NCBI RefSeq assembly: GCF_022024015.1
Contig: NZ_CP091786.1
Span: 1,550,001 to 1,614,000 of the forward strand
Source of the DNA: Prevotella sp. E9-3
GTDB lineage: Bacteria > Bacteroidota > Bacteroidia > Bacteroidales > Bacteroidaceae
DNA: 64,000 bases
Direction of reading: 5' to 3'
The notes below the pieces were generated by a model that worked only from the letters and a program-made list of their open reading frames with translations, did not search any database and had not been told where the DNA came from. Shown piece after piece: positions 34,775-43,596 of this stretch; position 1 is the stretch's first letter, and each line of letters starts with the position of its first letter. The position numbers and the translations under genes were made by a program.

Positions 34775-37700
34775 TTATACTTCTTCAATATGGTTAGAAT
34801 AGACATACCACAGGTAGCCATGAATATTATCATAGCCCATTGAGGCAAGAAGGTCCATGTATTCCTGTACTTGTTGGTGATACTCTTGGCGTGGGCGTCC
34901 GAACTTAAAATCAACAACAATCATCTCATGACCATCGGTCATAACACGGTCGGGACGGCGCTCGAAGGTTTTACCGGTATGAGGATCAGTAGCCAGGATG
35001 GTGCATTCGTTGAAGAGCTTCCATTTGGCATCATACCATTGTGCCACCTGTGGGTGTGAGATACGCTTGCGGATGAGGTCTTCGATGCGTTCGCGCGTGA
35101 GATGGCTGTCGTAAAGAATACCGTCAAGCTCCATGCGTCGCAGGGCATTGTCTATATCGGCCGTAGTGCGAATGGTTGAGAATACTTCATGGAGGATGCT
35201 TCCCATCTGAATGTAGTTGGCCTGCTGTTGGACCTCGTCGTCATCGTCGGGAAGTGCAAACTTCCTACTATCGTTGCTCTGCTTGAACTCCACTTTCTGG
35301 GCAAATGCCTCGATGTTGGCGACGATGGGGGCGCTTTGGCGGAGAAAGACGTTAGGATGGGGCGTATCTTCCACCTTTTTTGTTGAGGCGTGAACAGCCG
35401 GGAGACTCTGTGAGTCAGCTCCCTTGCTGTATATTTGATTGGTATCGGAAAGGTTTCCATATTCGAAGATAATGGGCTGTCCCTCATCTTCCACGCTTTC
35501 GAGACAAGACTCTGCCAGCTGATTAGTAAGCAAGGGCAAGGTTGCTTCTATGATTGAGGCTGAGTAGTTTTGTCCACTGTTACGCTTACCAATAACAGAA
35601 AGAACTCTCGATGCACGGGTAAAAGCTACATAGAGTAGGTTCATGTTATCAACCATCACCTGCTGATGCTCTTCATTATACTCAGCTTCATAGATCGTAT
35701 TCTCCATGCCACTCTTGCTGTAGTCTATGGGTACTATGGGCAGTTCGTTGAATGGTTCTTTCTTGGGATGGAACCAGAGTACATCGTTCTGTTCCATTTT
35801 CCAGTCGCAGAAAGGAATGAACACATAGGGAAACTCTAGGCCTTTTGACTTATGGATACTGATGATGCGGATACCATTTACTTCAGGGCTCTGAATGGTT
35901 TTTGAACAGAAATACTCATCCCATCTTTTCAGGAAACTCTTTAGGTCGGTGGTCTGCTCGTTGACAAAAGTAGTCACATAGTCGTAGAAGGCACACAGAT
36001 AGGCGCTCTGCCCCTCATACTGCTGCAGGTCGAAGATAGAGAAAATACGCTCGGTGAGTTCGTAAAGAGGCAGTTGCCTGAGCTCATCGCGCTGACTGAC
36101 AAACTGTGTGGGTAATTGGCTGTCGAGATCTTCGAGATAGGGATGCAGATGAGAATAGGTTGAAGCCAGGAAAGCCTTGGCTATATGATCGTTTTCATCG
36201 GTCAGATAGCGGATGGCTTGAACAATGGTCTGCACCGCTGGTGAGGCATCAAGCCGGAAAGCCTCGTCGCTGACGATAGGCACTTGAGGCATGTGCTCCA
36301 TGAAATAGTTGGCTATTTCGGGAATGAATCTATTGGTGCGCACCAGAATAGCAATGTCGGAAGTAGGAATATTGGCATTTATCAGTTCAGCTATCTGGTT
36401 CATCAGTGTGCTGAGTACCTGTTCCTGATAGTCATCAGCCGGTTTCAACTCAATCCGGATATACCCCTCGTCTCCTTTGTTCTCAGGTACATCCTGTTTT
36501 ACATCGCTATAAGCGGCGAGCTGCATTATCTGTGAAGCCTGGGTAAAGAAAGCATTATTGAAATTAATCACCCTACGGCAGGAACGGTAGTTGGTGGCTA
36601 GGGTGCGCACGTTCAATTGATTGCTGGCATCGGGAAACTCCTGAAGAATATTGTTCAGCAAGCGCCAATCGCCGTTGCGCCAGCGATAGATACTCTGCTT
36701 AACATCGCCCACAATCAGATTCTCAGAGGCTTCGTGACTCATGGTCTCTTGTAGCAATACCTTGAAGTTTTGCCACTGAACGGTCGAGGTGTCCTGGAAC
36801 TCATCTATCATGATATGTTCCAACTGTGTTCCTATCTTTTCGAAAATGAAAGGTGAGTCGCTGCCATCAATAAGGTCATGCAGCAGTTTCTGCGTGTCGC
36901 TCAGCAGGAATCTATTGGCCCCTTTGTTCAGTTCGCGAACCTTACTCTCAATACTCTCCAGCAAGCGTAACTGACTGAGATGCCGGAGAGTGAGGGTGGC
37001 CGACTGGTAGAGTGACCACTGGCGTGGCTGTTCCTGGATGACTTCCTTGAGCAGGGCGTTCAGTGAACCATGAGCTAAGGCAACAATCTCATCACGGCGG
37101 GGATGTGTCTTCTTGCACCAGCCTTCAGGATTGTCCTCGCAATTCCTGACACGAGTGTTGATAATCTCTGATTTGAAATCATCACCACGCTGAAGTTTTA
37201 CAAACACAGATGCCACACCTGATGAACCATAGGTGAAATCGCCCACTTCCAGTCCGTTTTCCTTCAGTATCTTAAAGAATCGTTCGCCAAGGCTTTGCAT
37301 TCGTTTCTTGGCATTTTGGCGCATCTGCTCGAGTGTGCTCACATAGTTTTCAAAGAAGCCTGGCTGACTCATTCGTGCGTATAATGCCTGACTCTCTTTC
37401 TTATAGGAATCTTTGAAAATGGTAATGCCAAAATCCTTCAGTTTGTTGATGATGTTCCAGGAGCGGTCCTCACTGATGGTGTTCTTGATATAGTCGAGAA
37501 TCCATTGCAGCATGAGATCTTGGGCCGATAGGTTCTCAATCAGTTCGTCAACGGCTTGTGCCTCGACCTGTTTGTCATCCAGTTCGATGGTGATGTTGGC
37601 CGTGAGTTCCAGTTCGCGTGCCAGATTGCGAAGTACACTTTGGAAAAACGAGTCGATGGTCTCTATTCGGAAATAACTGTAGTTGTGGAGTAGATTGGTC

Positions 37701-37990
37701 AAGGCAATACCAGCCTGATGGGATACAAACTCAGGACTTGCATCCAAATCGCGGCATACAGCATCTATATATCCTTTGGAATCGGGCAACTGGCGCCAGA
37801 TGCCATACAACTGACTAAGTATGCGCATCTTCATTTCTTCGGTGGCCTTGTTGGTGAACGTCACAGCCAGAATCTGCTTGTAGACCTGCGGATTCTTTAC
37901 CACAAGTTTGATATACTCAGTGGCAAGTGTGAATGTCTTACCACTACCAGCGCTCGCTCTATATATAATAAGAGGTGTATTTTGAGTCAT
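34775..37990 (-). CDS. AddA-like UvrD-family helicase-nuclease
   Basis: The 1071-residue protein is a superfamily 1 helicase: Walker A RASAGSGKTFTLATEYIK at residues about 10-25, motif II IMIDEFQDTS near residue 390, motif III/IV region SIYRWRNGDW, motif V ISIHKSKGLEFPYVF near residue 700, motif VI VAFTRASRVL. The C-terminus has a PD-(D/E)XK-type nuclease block with MIVVDFKFGRPRQEY. This is the AddA/RecB-like subunit, followed directly by its AddB-like partner. It lies downstream of DUF5686 on the same strand but with a 59-base gap. Confidence 0.92.
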   Translation of the reverse strand: MTQNTPLIIYRASAGSGKTFTLATEYIKLVVKNPQVYKQILAVTFTNKATEEMKMRILSQLYGIWRQLPDSKGYIDAVCRDLDASPEFVSHQAGIALTNLLHNYSYFRIETIDSFFQSVLRNLARELELTANITIELDDKQVEAQAVDELIENLSAQDLMLQWILDYIKNTISEDRSWNIINKLKDFGITIFKDSYKKESQALYARMSQPGFFENYVSTLEQMRQNAKKRMQSLGERFFKILKENGLEVGDFTYGSSGVASVFVKLQRGDDFKSEIINTRVRNCEDNPEGWCKKTHPRRDEIVALAHGSLNALLKEVIQEQPRQWSLYQSATLTLRHLSQLRLLESIESKVRELNKGANRFLLSDTQKLLHDLIDGSDSPFIFEKIGTQLEHIMIDEFQDTSTVQWQNFKVLLQETMSHEASENLIVGDVKQSIYRWRNGDWRLLNNILQEFPDASNQLNVRTLATNYRSCRRVINFNNAFFTQASQIMQLAAYSDVKQDVPENKGDEGYIRIELKPADDYQEQVLSTLMNQIAELINANIPTSDIAILVRTNRFIPEIANYFMEHMPQVPIVSDEAFRLDASPAVQTIVQAIRYLTDENDHIAKAFLASTYSHLHPYLEDLDSQLPTQFVSQRDELRQLPLYELTERIFSIFDLQQYEGQSAYLCAFYDYVTTFVNEQTTDLKSFLKRWDEYFCSKTIQSPEVNGIRIISIHKSKGLEFPYVFIPFCDWKMEQNDVLWFHPKKEPFNELPIVPIDYSKSGMENTIYEAEYNEEHQQVMVDNMNLLYVAFTRASRVLSVIGKRNSGQNYSASIIEATLPLLTNQLAESCLESVEDEGQPIIFEYGNLSDTNQIYSKGADSQSLPAVHASTKKVEDTPHPNVFLRQSAPIVANIEAFAQKVEFKQSNDSRKFALPDDDDEVQQQANYIQMGSILHEVFSTIRTTADIDNALRRMELDGILYDSHLTRERIEDLIRKRISHPQVAQWYDAKWKLFNECTILATDPHTGKTFERRPDRVMTDGHEMIVVDFKFGRPRQEYHQQVQEYMDLLASMGYDNIHGYLWYVYSNHIEEV

Positions 37991-38049
37991 GAGAATTAAT
38001 ATATTCTATTTCTTGTAAATTGTCCAAAGAAAAAAAACTCTGTCCCCGA

Positions 38050-40077
38050 TTACCAGCGACGGAACAATTCAATGGTGAACTTAGCACCAAACTGCTGGAA
38101 CGAAAAGTCGAGGAAACTTCCAAAGAGACCTATTGAACAAAGATGTGTACTAAAGCCATAGCCAAATTCCCAATAGGGGCGACTGTGCTCGATGAGTAGC
38201 CCGTTCAGGTAGAACCGCTCGCGTTCAACATAATGCCCCAAATAGGGTATGAACGAGGTGAGCAAGAGGGGCGTATCATAACTGATGTTATTATTCAGAT
38301 AATAGGATGATGTGTTGTACAGACGAGAGTCGAGTAACTGAAAACTACCCGACCAGTTGTCGTCCCATCCTCCTTCCAAGTAGTTCTCGGTGAAGTTTGC
38401 ATAATCCATAAAATAACTTTGATTCTTGTCGGTGTACATACCACCTCCAACACGAATACTTATGGCTTGAGTGCTGGGCAGTCGGAAAATACGGGAAGCA
38501 CTGGCCTCCCAGCGGCCATATCTCAGGTGGCAGTCGCCCAAACTGACACCACGCTCGTAGTTGATGCTGAACACTGTGCGGCCCGTCCAAGGCTGAAGGA
38601 ACAGGGTGATGCTCGGTGCAAAAGAGTTGTAAACCGTTGGACGACTGAATTTCTCCATATACTCGGGATGGATAGCCGTTCGACGGTGATAGACAAGTCC
38701 TTCCTCCAGGCGTAGCCAAGAACTCAGTTGGTTACTATTAGTCAGTTTAAGACGGTTGTCATCGAAGGTGGTGAGGTCGAACTCTTCAAGTTCGGGCAAA
38801 TTACCTTTCTCGTCTTTTAATTCTTCCAGTACCGATGAGTTGGCAATGCGGTTGCCGTTGTTCCAAACCAGTTCCAGAAAGTCTTCTTTCTTCTTGTTAT
38901 AGTTATAGCGGAAAGGAAGTTGGTAGAAAAACTGCTTGATTTTGAAGTTATAACCCAATGTAGGTGCGAAGGAAAGATTACTGTTGCCGCCTAGATTGTA
39001 TAGAGTGGCAAGGTTCATCTTATATGAAACACCCCTGCTGTGGCTATAGTTCAGATACTGAGGCTGAAGAATAGGTGAGAGGTTGAACGAGAAGTTCTTT
39101 TCTTCACCATGATGACTTCTTACAAGATAGCTGCCTACATCCCATCCGATTTCCTTCAAGGTGGTCAGTGAGATCGTTTTTGTTGTCGTGTCTCTCTCAA
39201 TGGTCTCGTGAGATTGCTTTTCCTTGACATCGTACTGCTCAATGACCGAACGCTCAGCCTTGCTAAGCTGAAGCGGCCGGATTTTATCTATTTTCTGACG
39301 GTCGGTTGTATCTGTCTTGGACAGAGAGGACAGGTGAGGCAGATTATAGACGGAGACAAACGAAGATTGTATGCGATTGCCCAACCAATTGAAATCAATA
39401 TTGGTTTTGCAATTCAAAGGTAGAGGCGTTTTGTCTTTCCGCTTTTCAGTGCCTTGGTTGATAGTTGAGTGGAATCGTATCAGGTCATATTCACCTTTGA
39501 TGTCAACATCAAGCACACGACCGGAAGATAACAGCACAACGGCCTGCCCCGTAACAAGTTGTGTGTTGTTGCCCAAACGTGGACTGAATTCTACGATGGC
39601 CTGACGCACTCCCGAATGCTTTACACGATAGCGATAGAACACCCTGTTGTCAGGATGAAAAGGCGAGAGAATATGGTCGCCATAAAGGGTGGTGGAGTAA
39701 AGTTGGGGAATAGTGAATTCATTGAGAATGCTGAAAGGCTTGCGGTCGCGGGGAACCGTAGTGAAAAACAAACGCTGTTTGAGTTTTACATTGTCAAGAT
39801 CTGTAAACTTTACCTCGTTGAACTGCTCGCTGACATATTGTCTTTCGCCACGGGCAAAGGGATACATGTCAGGGATGAGCCACATGAGTAAGTTGCGTCG
39901 CTGTGTGTCGAAAAAGTACTTCGTGTAACAATTGGTAGTGAAAGAGTCGAGCTTGTTCTTGTATTCATGCTGGTAGGCAAACATACGGTTAAGAACCAGC
40001 GAGTCGGCCTCTCTAGCATTCATGTTGAGCCCAAATGTCAACAAGATGATACCTACAATTATGCGCGCGTATTTCAC
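38050..40077 (-). CDS. DUF5686 family outer-membrane-like protein
   Basis: I choose the GTG at 40077 (675 residues). It gives a clean signal peptide (KYARIIVGIILLTFGLNMNA) and sits just 5 bases after a TAATTTTG box. The ATG at 40137 would lie upstream of that promoter. The body has an N-terminal soluble part with NRMFAYQHEYKNKLDSF and a C-terminal region rich in alternating aromatic strands ending in FRRW, like the DUF5686 family often found beside TonB-linked or outer-membrane proteins in Bacteroidetes. A beta-barrel is likely for residues about 330-675 (inference). Function unknown. Divergent from aspS. Confidence 0.75.
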   Translation of the reverse strand: MKYARIIVGIILLTFGLNMNAREADSLVLNRMFAYQHEYKNKLDSFTTNCYTKYFFDTQRRNLLMWLIPDMYPFARGERQYVSEQFNEVKFTDLDNVKLKQRLFFTTVPRDRKPFSILNEFTIPQLYSTTLYGDHILSPFHPDNRVFYRYRVKHSGVRQAIVEFSPRLGNNTQLVTGQAVVLLSSGRVLDVDIKGEYDLIRFHSTINQGTEKRKDKTPLPLNCKTNIDFNWLGNRIQSSFVSVYNLPHLSSLSKTDTTDRQKIDKIRPLQLSKAERSVIEQYDVKEKQSHETIERDTTTKTISLTTLKEIGWDVGSYLVRSHHGEEKNFSFNLSPILQPQYLNYSHSRGVSYKMNLATLYNLGGNSNLSFAPTLGYNFKIKQFFYQLPFRYNYNKKKEDFLELVWNNGNRIANSSVLEELKDEKGNLPELEEFDLTTFDDNRLKLTNSNQLSSWLRLEEGLVYHRRTAIHPEYMEKFSRPTVYNSFAPSITLFLQPWTGRTVFSINYERGVSLGDCHLRYGRWEASASRIFRLPSTQAISIRVGGGMYTDKNQSYFMDYANFTENYLEGGWDDNWSGSFQLLDSRLYNTSSYYLNNNISYDTPLLLTSFIPYLGHYVERERFYLNGLLIEHSRPYWEFGYGFSTHLCSIGLFGSFLDFSFQQFGAKFTIELFRRW

Positions 40078-40082
40078 AGGCC

Positions 40083-40090
40083 CAAAATTA
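40083..40090 (-). promoter_or_regulatory. -7 box of DUF5686 gene
   Basis: TAATTTTG on the minus strand, 5 bases from the GTG at 40077. No TTG in the ideal place. Confidence 0.5.
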
Positions 40091-40165
40091 CAAATTATTA
40101 TTGAATTATAAAGTGGTTTTTGAAATAAATTTTCCAAGTTTGGCCGTTGTTTCGAATATTATGAG

Positions 40166-40173
40166 TAATTTTG
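40166..40173 (+). promoter_or_regulatory. -7 box of aspS
   Basis: TAATTTTG followed by CA, 29 bases before the aspS ATG. TTTG at 40139-40142 is 23 bases upstream, slightly far. Confidence 0.6.
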
Positions 40174-40202
40174 CAGCTAAATTTGATAAAACATAAATAA
40201 AA

Positions 40203-41963
40203 ATGTATAGAACCAAAACTTGTGGCGAGCTTCGTCTCGCTGATGCCGGTCAGCAAGTGACATTGGCCGGATGGGTGCAGCGCACCCGCAAAATGGGAGG
40301 CATGACTTTTGTCGATCTTCGCGATCGCTATGGCATTACCCAGTTGGTGTTCATTGAAGACAGCGATGCAGAGCTGTGTGAGCGCGCCAATAAACTGGGC
40401 CGCGAGTTCTGTATCCAAGTAGTGGGTACCGTGAGCGAGCGTGAATCCAAGAATGCCAAAATGCCTACGGGCGATATTGAGATTCTGGTGAGCGAACTGA
40501 ATGTGCTCAGTGAGAGTCTGACCCCTCCTTTCACGATTGAAGATAATACCGATGGCGGTGATGATATTCGAATGAAGTATCGCTATCTGGATTTGCGTCG
40601 TGCCGCAGTTCGTAAGAATTTGGAACTGCGCCATAAGATGACTATCCTGATTCGTAACTTCCTCGATGCCCAGAACTTTATTGAGGTTGAAACACCTATT
40701 CTTATTGGCTCTACCCCAGAGGGAGCTCGCGATTTCGTGGTTCCCAGTCGTATGAATCCAGGACAGTTCTATGCTCTTCCTCAGAGTCCGCAAACACTGA
40801 AGCAGCTGTTGATGGTGAGCGGTTTCGACCGTTACTTTCAGATAGCCAAGTGCTTCCGTGATGAGGACCTGCGTGCAGACCGTCAGCCTGAGTTTACTCA
40901 GATTGACTGTGAGATGTCGTTTGTAGAACAAGAAGATGTGCTTCAGATTTTTGAGGATCTGGCTCGTCATCTTTTTAAAGAGATTCGTGGCGTGGAACTT
41001 CCTGCCTTGCAACGTATGACCTGGCACGAGGCTATGCGTCGTTTCGGTAGCGATAAACCAGACCTCCGCTTTGGAATGGAATTTGTTGAACTGATGGATA
41101 TACTGAAAGGTACTGGTACCTTCCCCGTGTTCAATGAAGCCAACTATATCGGCGCTATCTGTGTGCCAGGTGCTGCCGACTATACCCGAAAGCAGCTCGA
41201 TCAGCTGACAGACTTTGTGAAGCGTCCTCAGGTCGGAGCAAAGGGACTGGTTTATGTGAAGTTTAACTCTGACGGTACTGTGAAGTCGAGCATTGATAAG
41301 TTCTATGAACCTGAAGTATGGCAGAAGGTGAAAGAGGCAATGGGTGCTAAAGATGGCGATCTGGTGCTGATGCTCAGTGGCGACAATGCCAATAAAACTC
41401 GTGTGCAGTTGTGCACACTGCGTCTGGAAATGGGCGACCGTTTGGGCTTGCGCGATAAAGACAAGTTCGTTTGTCTTTGGATTGTTGACTTCCCCTTGTT
41501 CGAGTGGAGCGATGAGGAACAGCGCCTGATGGCTACACACCATCCTTTCACAATGCCTAATCCCGACGATATCCCCTTGCTTGATACGGATCCGGCGAAG
41601 GTTCGTGCCGTGGCTTATGACTTTGTGTGCAACGGCGTTGAGGTAGGCGGCGGTTCACTTCGTATTCACGATGGCAAACTTCAGGAGAAGATGTTCCAGA
41701 TTCTTGGATTCACCCCAGAGCGTGCCATGGCTCAGTTCGGCTTCCTGATCAATGCTTTCAAGTATGGAGCTCCCCCTCACGCTGGTCTCGCTTTCGGTTT
41801 GGATCGCTTCGTAAGTCTTATGGCAGGATTGGACAGCATTCGTGACTGTATTGCATTCCCGAAGAATAATTCAGGCCGTGATGTGATGCTTGACGCTCCT
41901 GGTGAACTGGATCCCAAACAGTTGGAGGAATTACAGTTAAAGATTGATATTCGTCAAGAATAA
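40203..41963 (+). CDS. aspS: Aspartyl-tRNA synthetase
   Basis: AspRS charges tRNA-Asp. The 586-residue protein has an N-terminal OB anticodon domain ([20 protein letters not shown] near residues 22-45), class II motif 1 in the RYLDLRR region, motif 2 [18 protein letters not shown] near residue 220, a bacterial GAD insertion (about 290-430), and motif 3 GLAFGLDRF near residue 530. The length (about 590) and insertion are of the bacterial type. Whether it also charges tRNA-Asn cannot be judged. It has its own -7 box. Confidence 0.97.
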   Translation: MYRTKTCGELRLADAGQQVTLAGWVQRTRKMGGMTFVDLRDRYGITQLVFIEDSDAELCERANKLGREFCIQVVGTVSERESKNAKMPTGDIEILVSELNVLSESLTPPFTIEDNTDGGDDIRMKYRYLDLRRAAVRKNLELRHKMTILIRNFLDAQNFIEVETPILIGSTPEGARDFVVPSRMNPGQFYALPQSPQTLKQLLMVSGFDRYFQIAKCFRDEDLRADRQPEFTQIDCEMSFVEQEDVLQIFEDLARHLFKEIRGVELPALQRMTWHEAMRRFGSDKPDLRFGMEFVELMDILKGTGTFPVFNEANYIGAICVPGAADYTRKQLDQLTDFVKRPQVGAKGLVYVKFNSDGTVKSSIDKFYEPEVWQKVKEAMGAKDGDLVLMLSGDNANKTRVQLCTLRLEMGDRLGLRDKDKFVCLWIVDFPLFEWSDEEQRLMATHHPFTMPNPDDIPLLDTDPAKVRAVAYDFVCNGVEVGGGSLRIHDGKLQEKMFQILGFTPERAMAQFGFLINAFKYGAPPHAGLAFGLDRFVSLMAGLDSIRDCIAFPKNNSGRDVMLDAPGELDPKQLEELQLKIDIRQE

Positions 41964-42018
41964 AGTTAATTCTAATAAATATTTCCTGTGGTAGAAGTAG
42001 TTGACTGTGAAAAAGTCG

Positions 42019-42026
42019 TAATTTTG
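42019..42026 (+). promoter_or_regulatory. -7 box of small winged-helix gene
   Basis: TAATTTTG at 42019-42026, 55 bases before the ATG at 42082. A TTG at 42001-42003 is too close (15 bases), so the call is moderate. Confidence 0.5.
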
Positions 42027-42081
42027 TGACCGAAAATAATAACTCACACTAAATAGTGTAATTAATTATCTTTACTAAATT

Positions 42082-42384
42082 ATGGCAGAAAAGAAAGCTA
42101 CGACAAAGAAGGCTGCTACTGAAACAAAGGCAACTGCAGCCAAGAAATCAACCACCACAAAGAAAGTTGCTGCTAAGAACGTTCTTTATGTGAACGCTGA
42201 GACTATCGGTTTCAAGGCAGGAGATGTTTATCAGGCACTGGCAGCTGCTGAAAAGGCTCTCACAGTAGATGAGATTGCTAAGGTAGCAAAAATTACTAAG
42301 GAAGAAACGTTGCTCGGTTTGGGCTGGCTCTTCAAAGAGGGTAAGCTTTTGAGCACTGAGGACAATAAGATTGTTCTGGCTTAA
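42082..42384 (+). CDS. Small winged-helix protein with Lys/Ala-rich N-terminal tail
   Basis: The 100-residue protein has about 33 residues of Lys, Ala and Thr (KKATTKKAATETKATAAKKS type), like a histone H1 or HU-extension tail, and then a winged-helix domain: VYQALAAAEKALTVDEIAKVAKITKEETLLGLGWLFKEGK (quoted piecewise in the family as DUF2582). It probably binds DNA, perhaps as a small nucleoid or transcription factor. It is followed by a perfect terminator. A second small protein with a similar helical pattern is encoded just downstream. Confidence 0.8.
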   Translation: MAEKKATTKKAATETKATAAKKSTTTKKVAAKNVLYVNAETIGFKAGDVYQALAAAEKALTVDEIAKVAKITKEETLLGLGWLFKEGKLLSTEDNKIVLA

Positions 42385-42402
42385 TCGAGAAGGCATAAGT
42401 AT

Positions 42403-42439
42403 AAAAAAGGTCGGTAATCAACACTTACCGACCTTTTTT
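42403..42439 (+). terminator. Terminator after small winged-helix gene
   Basis: A perfect stem GGTCGGTAA (42409-42417) with TTACCGACC (42425-42433), loop of 7, flanked by six A and six T, so it may act on both strands. Confidence 0.95.
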
Positions 42440-42454
42440 ATGATTAGGAGCATA

Positions 42455-42805
42455 ATGACTTACGACCAACAGATATTGAAAATTCTCTCAGAAGTTGACG
42501 AGCGGGGCATCAGTGTCTCGGCGCTGACTAAGCATGTGTATAATCAGAACTGTACGTTTTTCTTTACTCCCGATTTGCAGGAACTGAAACAATATGTACA
42601 GCAATATCTGTTGAAAAATTCAAAATCACCACAGTCGCTTATTGAAAGTACTGGACGTCGTGGCTATTATCGGTTGAACACGCAAAACTCGGCAGATGCC
42701 CGTCAACTGATGTTGAATTTTCAACAGGAAAGGGAAGATGAAAATGAGGTGAGTGATACCTCTCAACAGGACTTTTCACTCAGTCTTTTCGAAGAAAATT
42801 ATTAA
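42455..42805 (+). CDS. Hypothetical protein, possible winged-helix
   Basis: The ATG at 42455 is supported by an AGGAG at 42446-42450. Earlier in-frame ATGs lie inside or right at the upstream terminator. The 116-residue product begins MTYDQQILKILSEVDERGISVSALTKHVYNQ, a helix-turn-helix-like opening, continues with TPDLQELKQYVQQYLLKN, and has an acidic, Gln-rich tail from about residue 88. I do not recognise a family. Its transcription must begin after the terminator at 42403-42439 or come from readthrough. A 22-bp array follows the stop. Confidence 0.65.
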   Translation: MTYDQQILKILSEVDERGISVSALTKHVYNQNCTFFFTPDLQELKQYVQQYLLKNSKSPQSLIESTGRRGYYRLNTQNSADARQLMLNFQQEREDENEVSDTSQQDFSLSLFEENY

Positions 42806-42834
42806 TTACCATATACAATCAATTTGATTCCCCA

Positions 42835-42922
42835 AGCAATCTACCCGAAAGCCACTAGCAATCTGCCCAAAAGGTACTAGCAATCTACCCGAAAGCCACG
42901 GCAAATCTACTTGATAGCTGCC
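42835..42922. repeat. 22-bp tandem array, four clear units
   Basis: Four consecutive 22-base units start at 42835, 42857, 42879 and 42901. Units 1 and 3 differ at one base; unit 2 differs at several positions; unit 4 is diverged. The shared core is AGCAATCTRCCC followed by a purine-rich middle. Weaker units may flank on both sides (42813-42834 and 42923-42944). The sequence is unrelated to the array at 9448, but the period is the same. Confidence 0.75.
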
Positions 42923-43031
42923 AGCGGTTTATCTGATTATGTAATTGCTTACGAAATTCTGAGTCTTTGGAAAAAATATGGAGAAGAATCGAATAGATTC
43001 TTCTCCTTGTTCTTTCTTAGCGTTATTGCTA

Positions 43032-43439
43032 TTAGAATGGCAGATCGTCTGCACTTCCTTCACCAGCAGGCTCCTGAGTGGGAGGGAAAGGTGCATTGGC
43101 TCCAGCTGCAGGTGCTGCATTCTGCTGAGGAGCAAATGGAGCAGCAGCGGGAATGCTCTGAGCAGCCTGACCACGGAGAATGTTGTAGGCGCGAACATCG
43201 TTGAACCAACGGCCGTTATACTCGCGAGCGTCAATATCAAACTGAACGGTAATTTCTTCGTTGAGCTGAATGTTGAACTGCTTGATACGGTCTTCGCCAA
43301 AGATATTGAAAACCATCTTACGAGGATACTGACCAGGTACTTCGATAACGTATTCCTGTGTCATCCATGAGTTGCCTGTACGGGCAGACACACCGCCTCT
43401 TGCCTCCAGAATGGCAATAACTTTTCCTGTTAATTCCAT
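43032..43439 (-). CDS. DUF3127 protein with SSB-like tail
   Basis: The 135-residue protein has an N-terminal OB-like domain (about 1-90: MELTGKVIAILEARGGVSART at the start, NEEITVQFDIDAREYNGRWFNDVRAY later) of the DUF3127 kind. It is followed by a Pro/Ala/Gln-rich linker and ends in ADDLPF. That end copies the acidic tip of single-stranded DNA-binding protein (DDDIPF in E. coli), through which SSB recruits repair and replication proteins. A role in single-strand DNA handling is therefore likely (inference). It is divergent from dnaN, and a DnaQ-like exonuclease lies next to that gene. Confidence 0.85.
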   Translation of the reverse strand: MELTGKVIAILEARGGVSARTGNSWMTQEYVIEVPGQYPRKMVFNIFGEDRIKQFNIQLNEEITVQFDIDAREYNGRWFNDVRAYNILRGQAAQSIPAAAPFAPQQNAAPAAGANAPFPPTQEPAGEGSADDLPF

Positions 43440-43476
43440 GAGTTGTTTGATTGCTATTGTTTGTATTTTTTCAAAA

Positions 43477-43486
43477 TCGCTTGCGA
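43477..43486. promoter_or_regulatory. Palindrome TCGCTTGCGA between DUF3127 and dnaN
   Basis: TCGCTTGCGA is the reverse complement of TCGCAAGCGA found twice at 29513-29567. It overlaps a weak TAATTTCG -7-like box on the minus strand in front of the DUF3127 gene. Confidence 0.4.
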
Positions 43487-43531
43487 AATTACTAAAATAG
43501 TTTGAAAAGAGAAAAAAAAATTCGGATAATT

Positions 43532-43562
43532 TTGTTATTCACACATTAATTTCGTATTTTTG
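43532..43562 (+). promoter_or_regulatory. dnaN promoter
   Basis: TTG at 43532-43534 and TATTTTTG at 43555-43562 with a 20-base spacer, about 30 bases of leader before dnaN. Confidence 0.8.
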
Positions 43563-43596
43563 TACTCCGAATTGAAAACATAAAACCATTTATAAT

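Noticed and set aside
40098..41543. Minus-strand open frame of 481 codons opposite aspS
   Set aside because: A shadow of aspS codon usage, without promoter or recognisable domain.
42371..42454. N-terminal extension of the 42455 gene
   Set aside because: It would pass through the perfect terminator at 42403-42439, and the AGGAG at 42446-42450 supports the later ATG.
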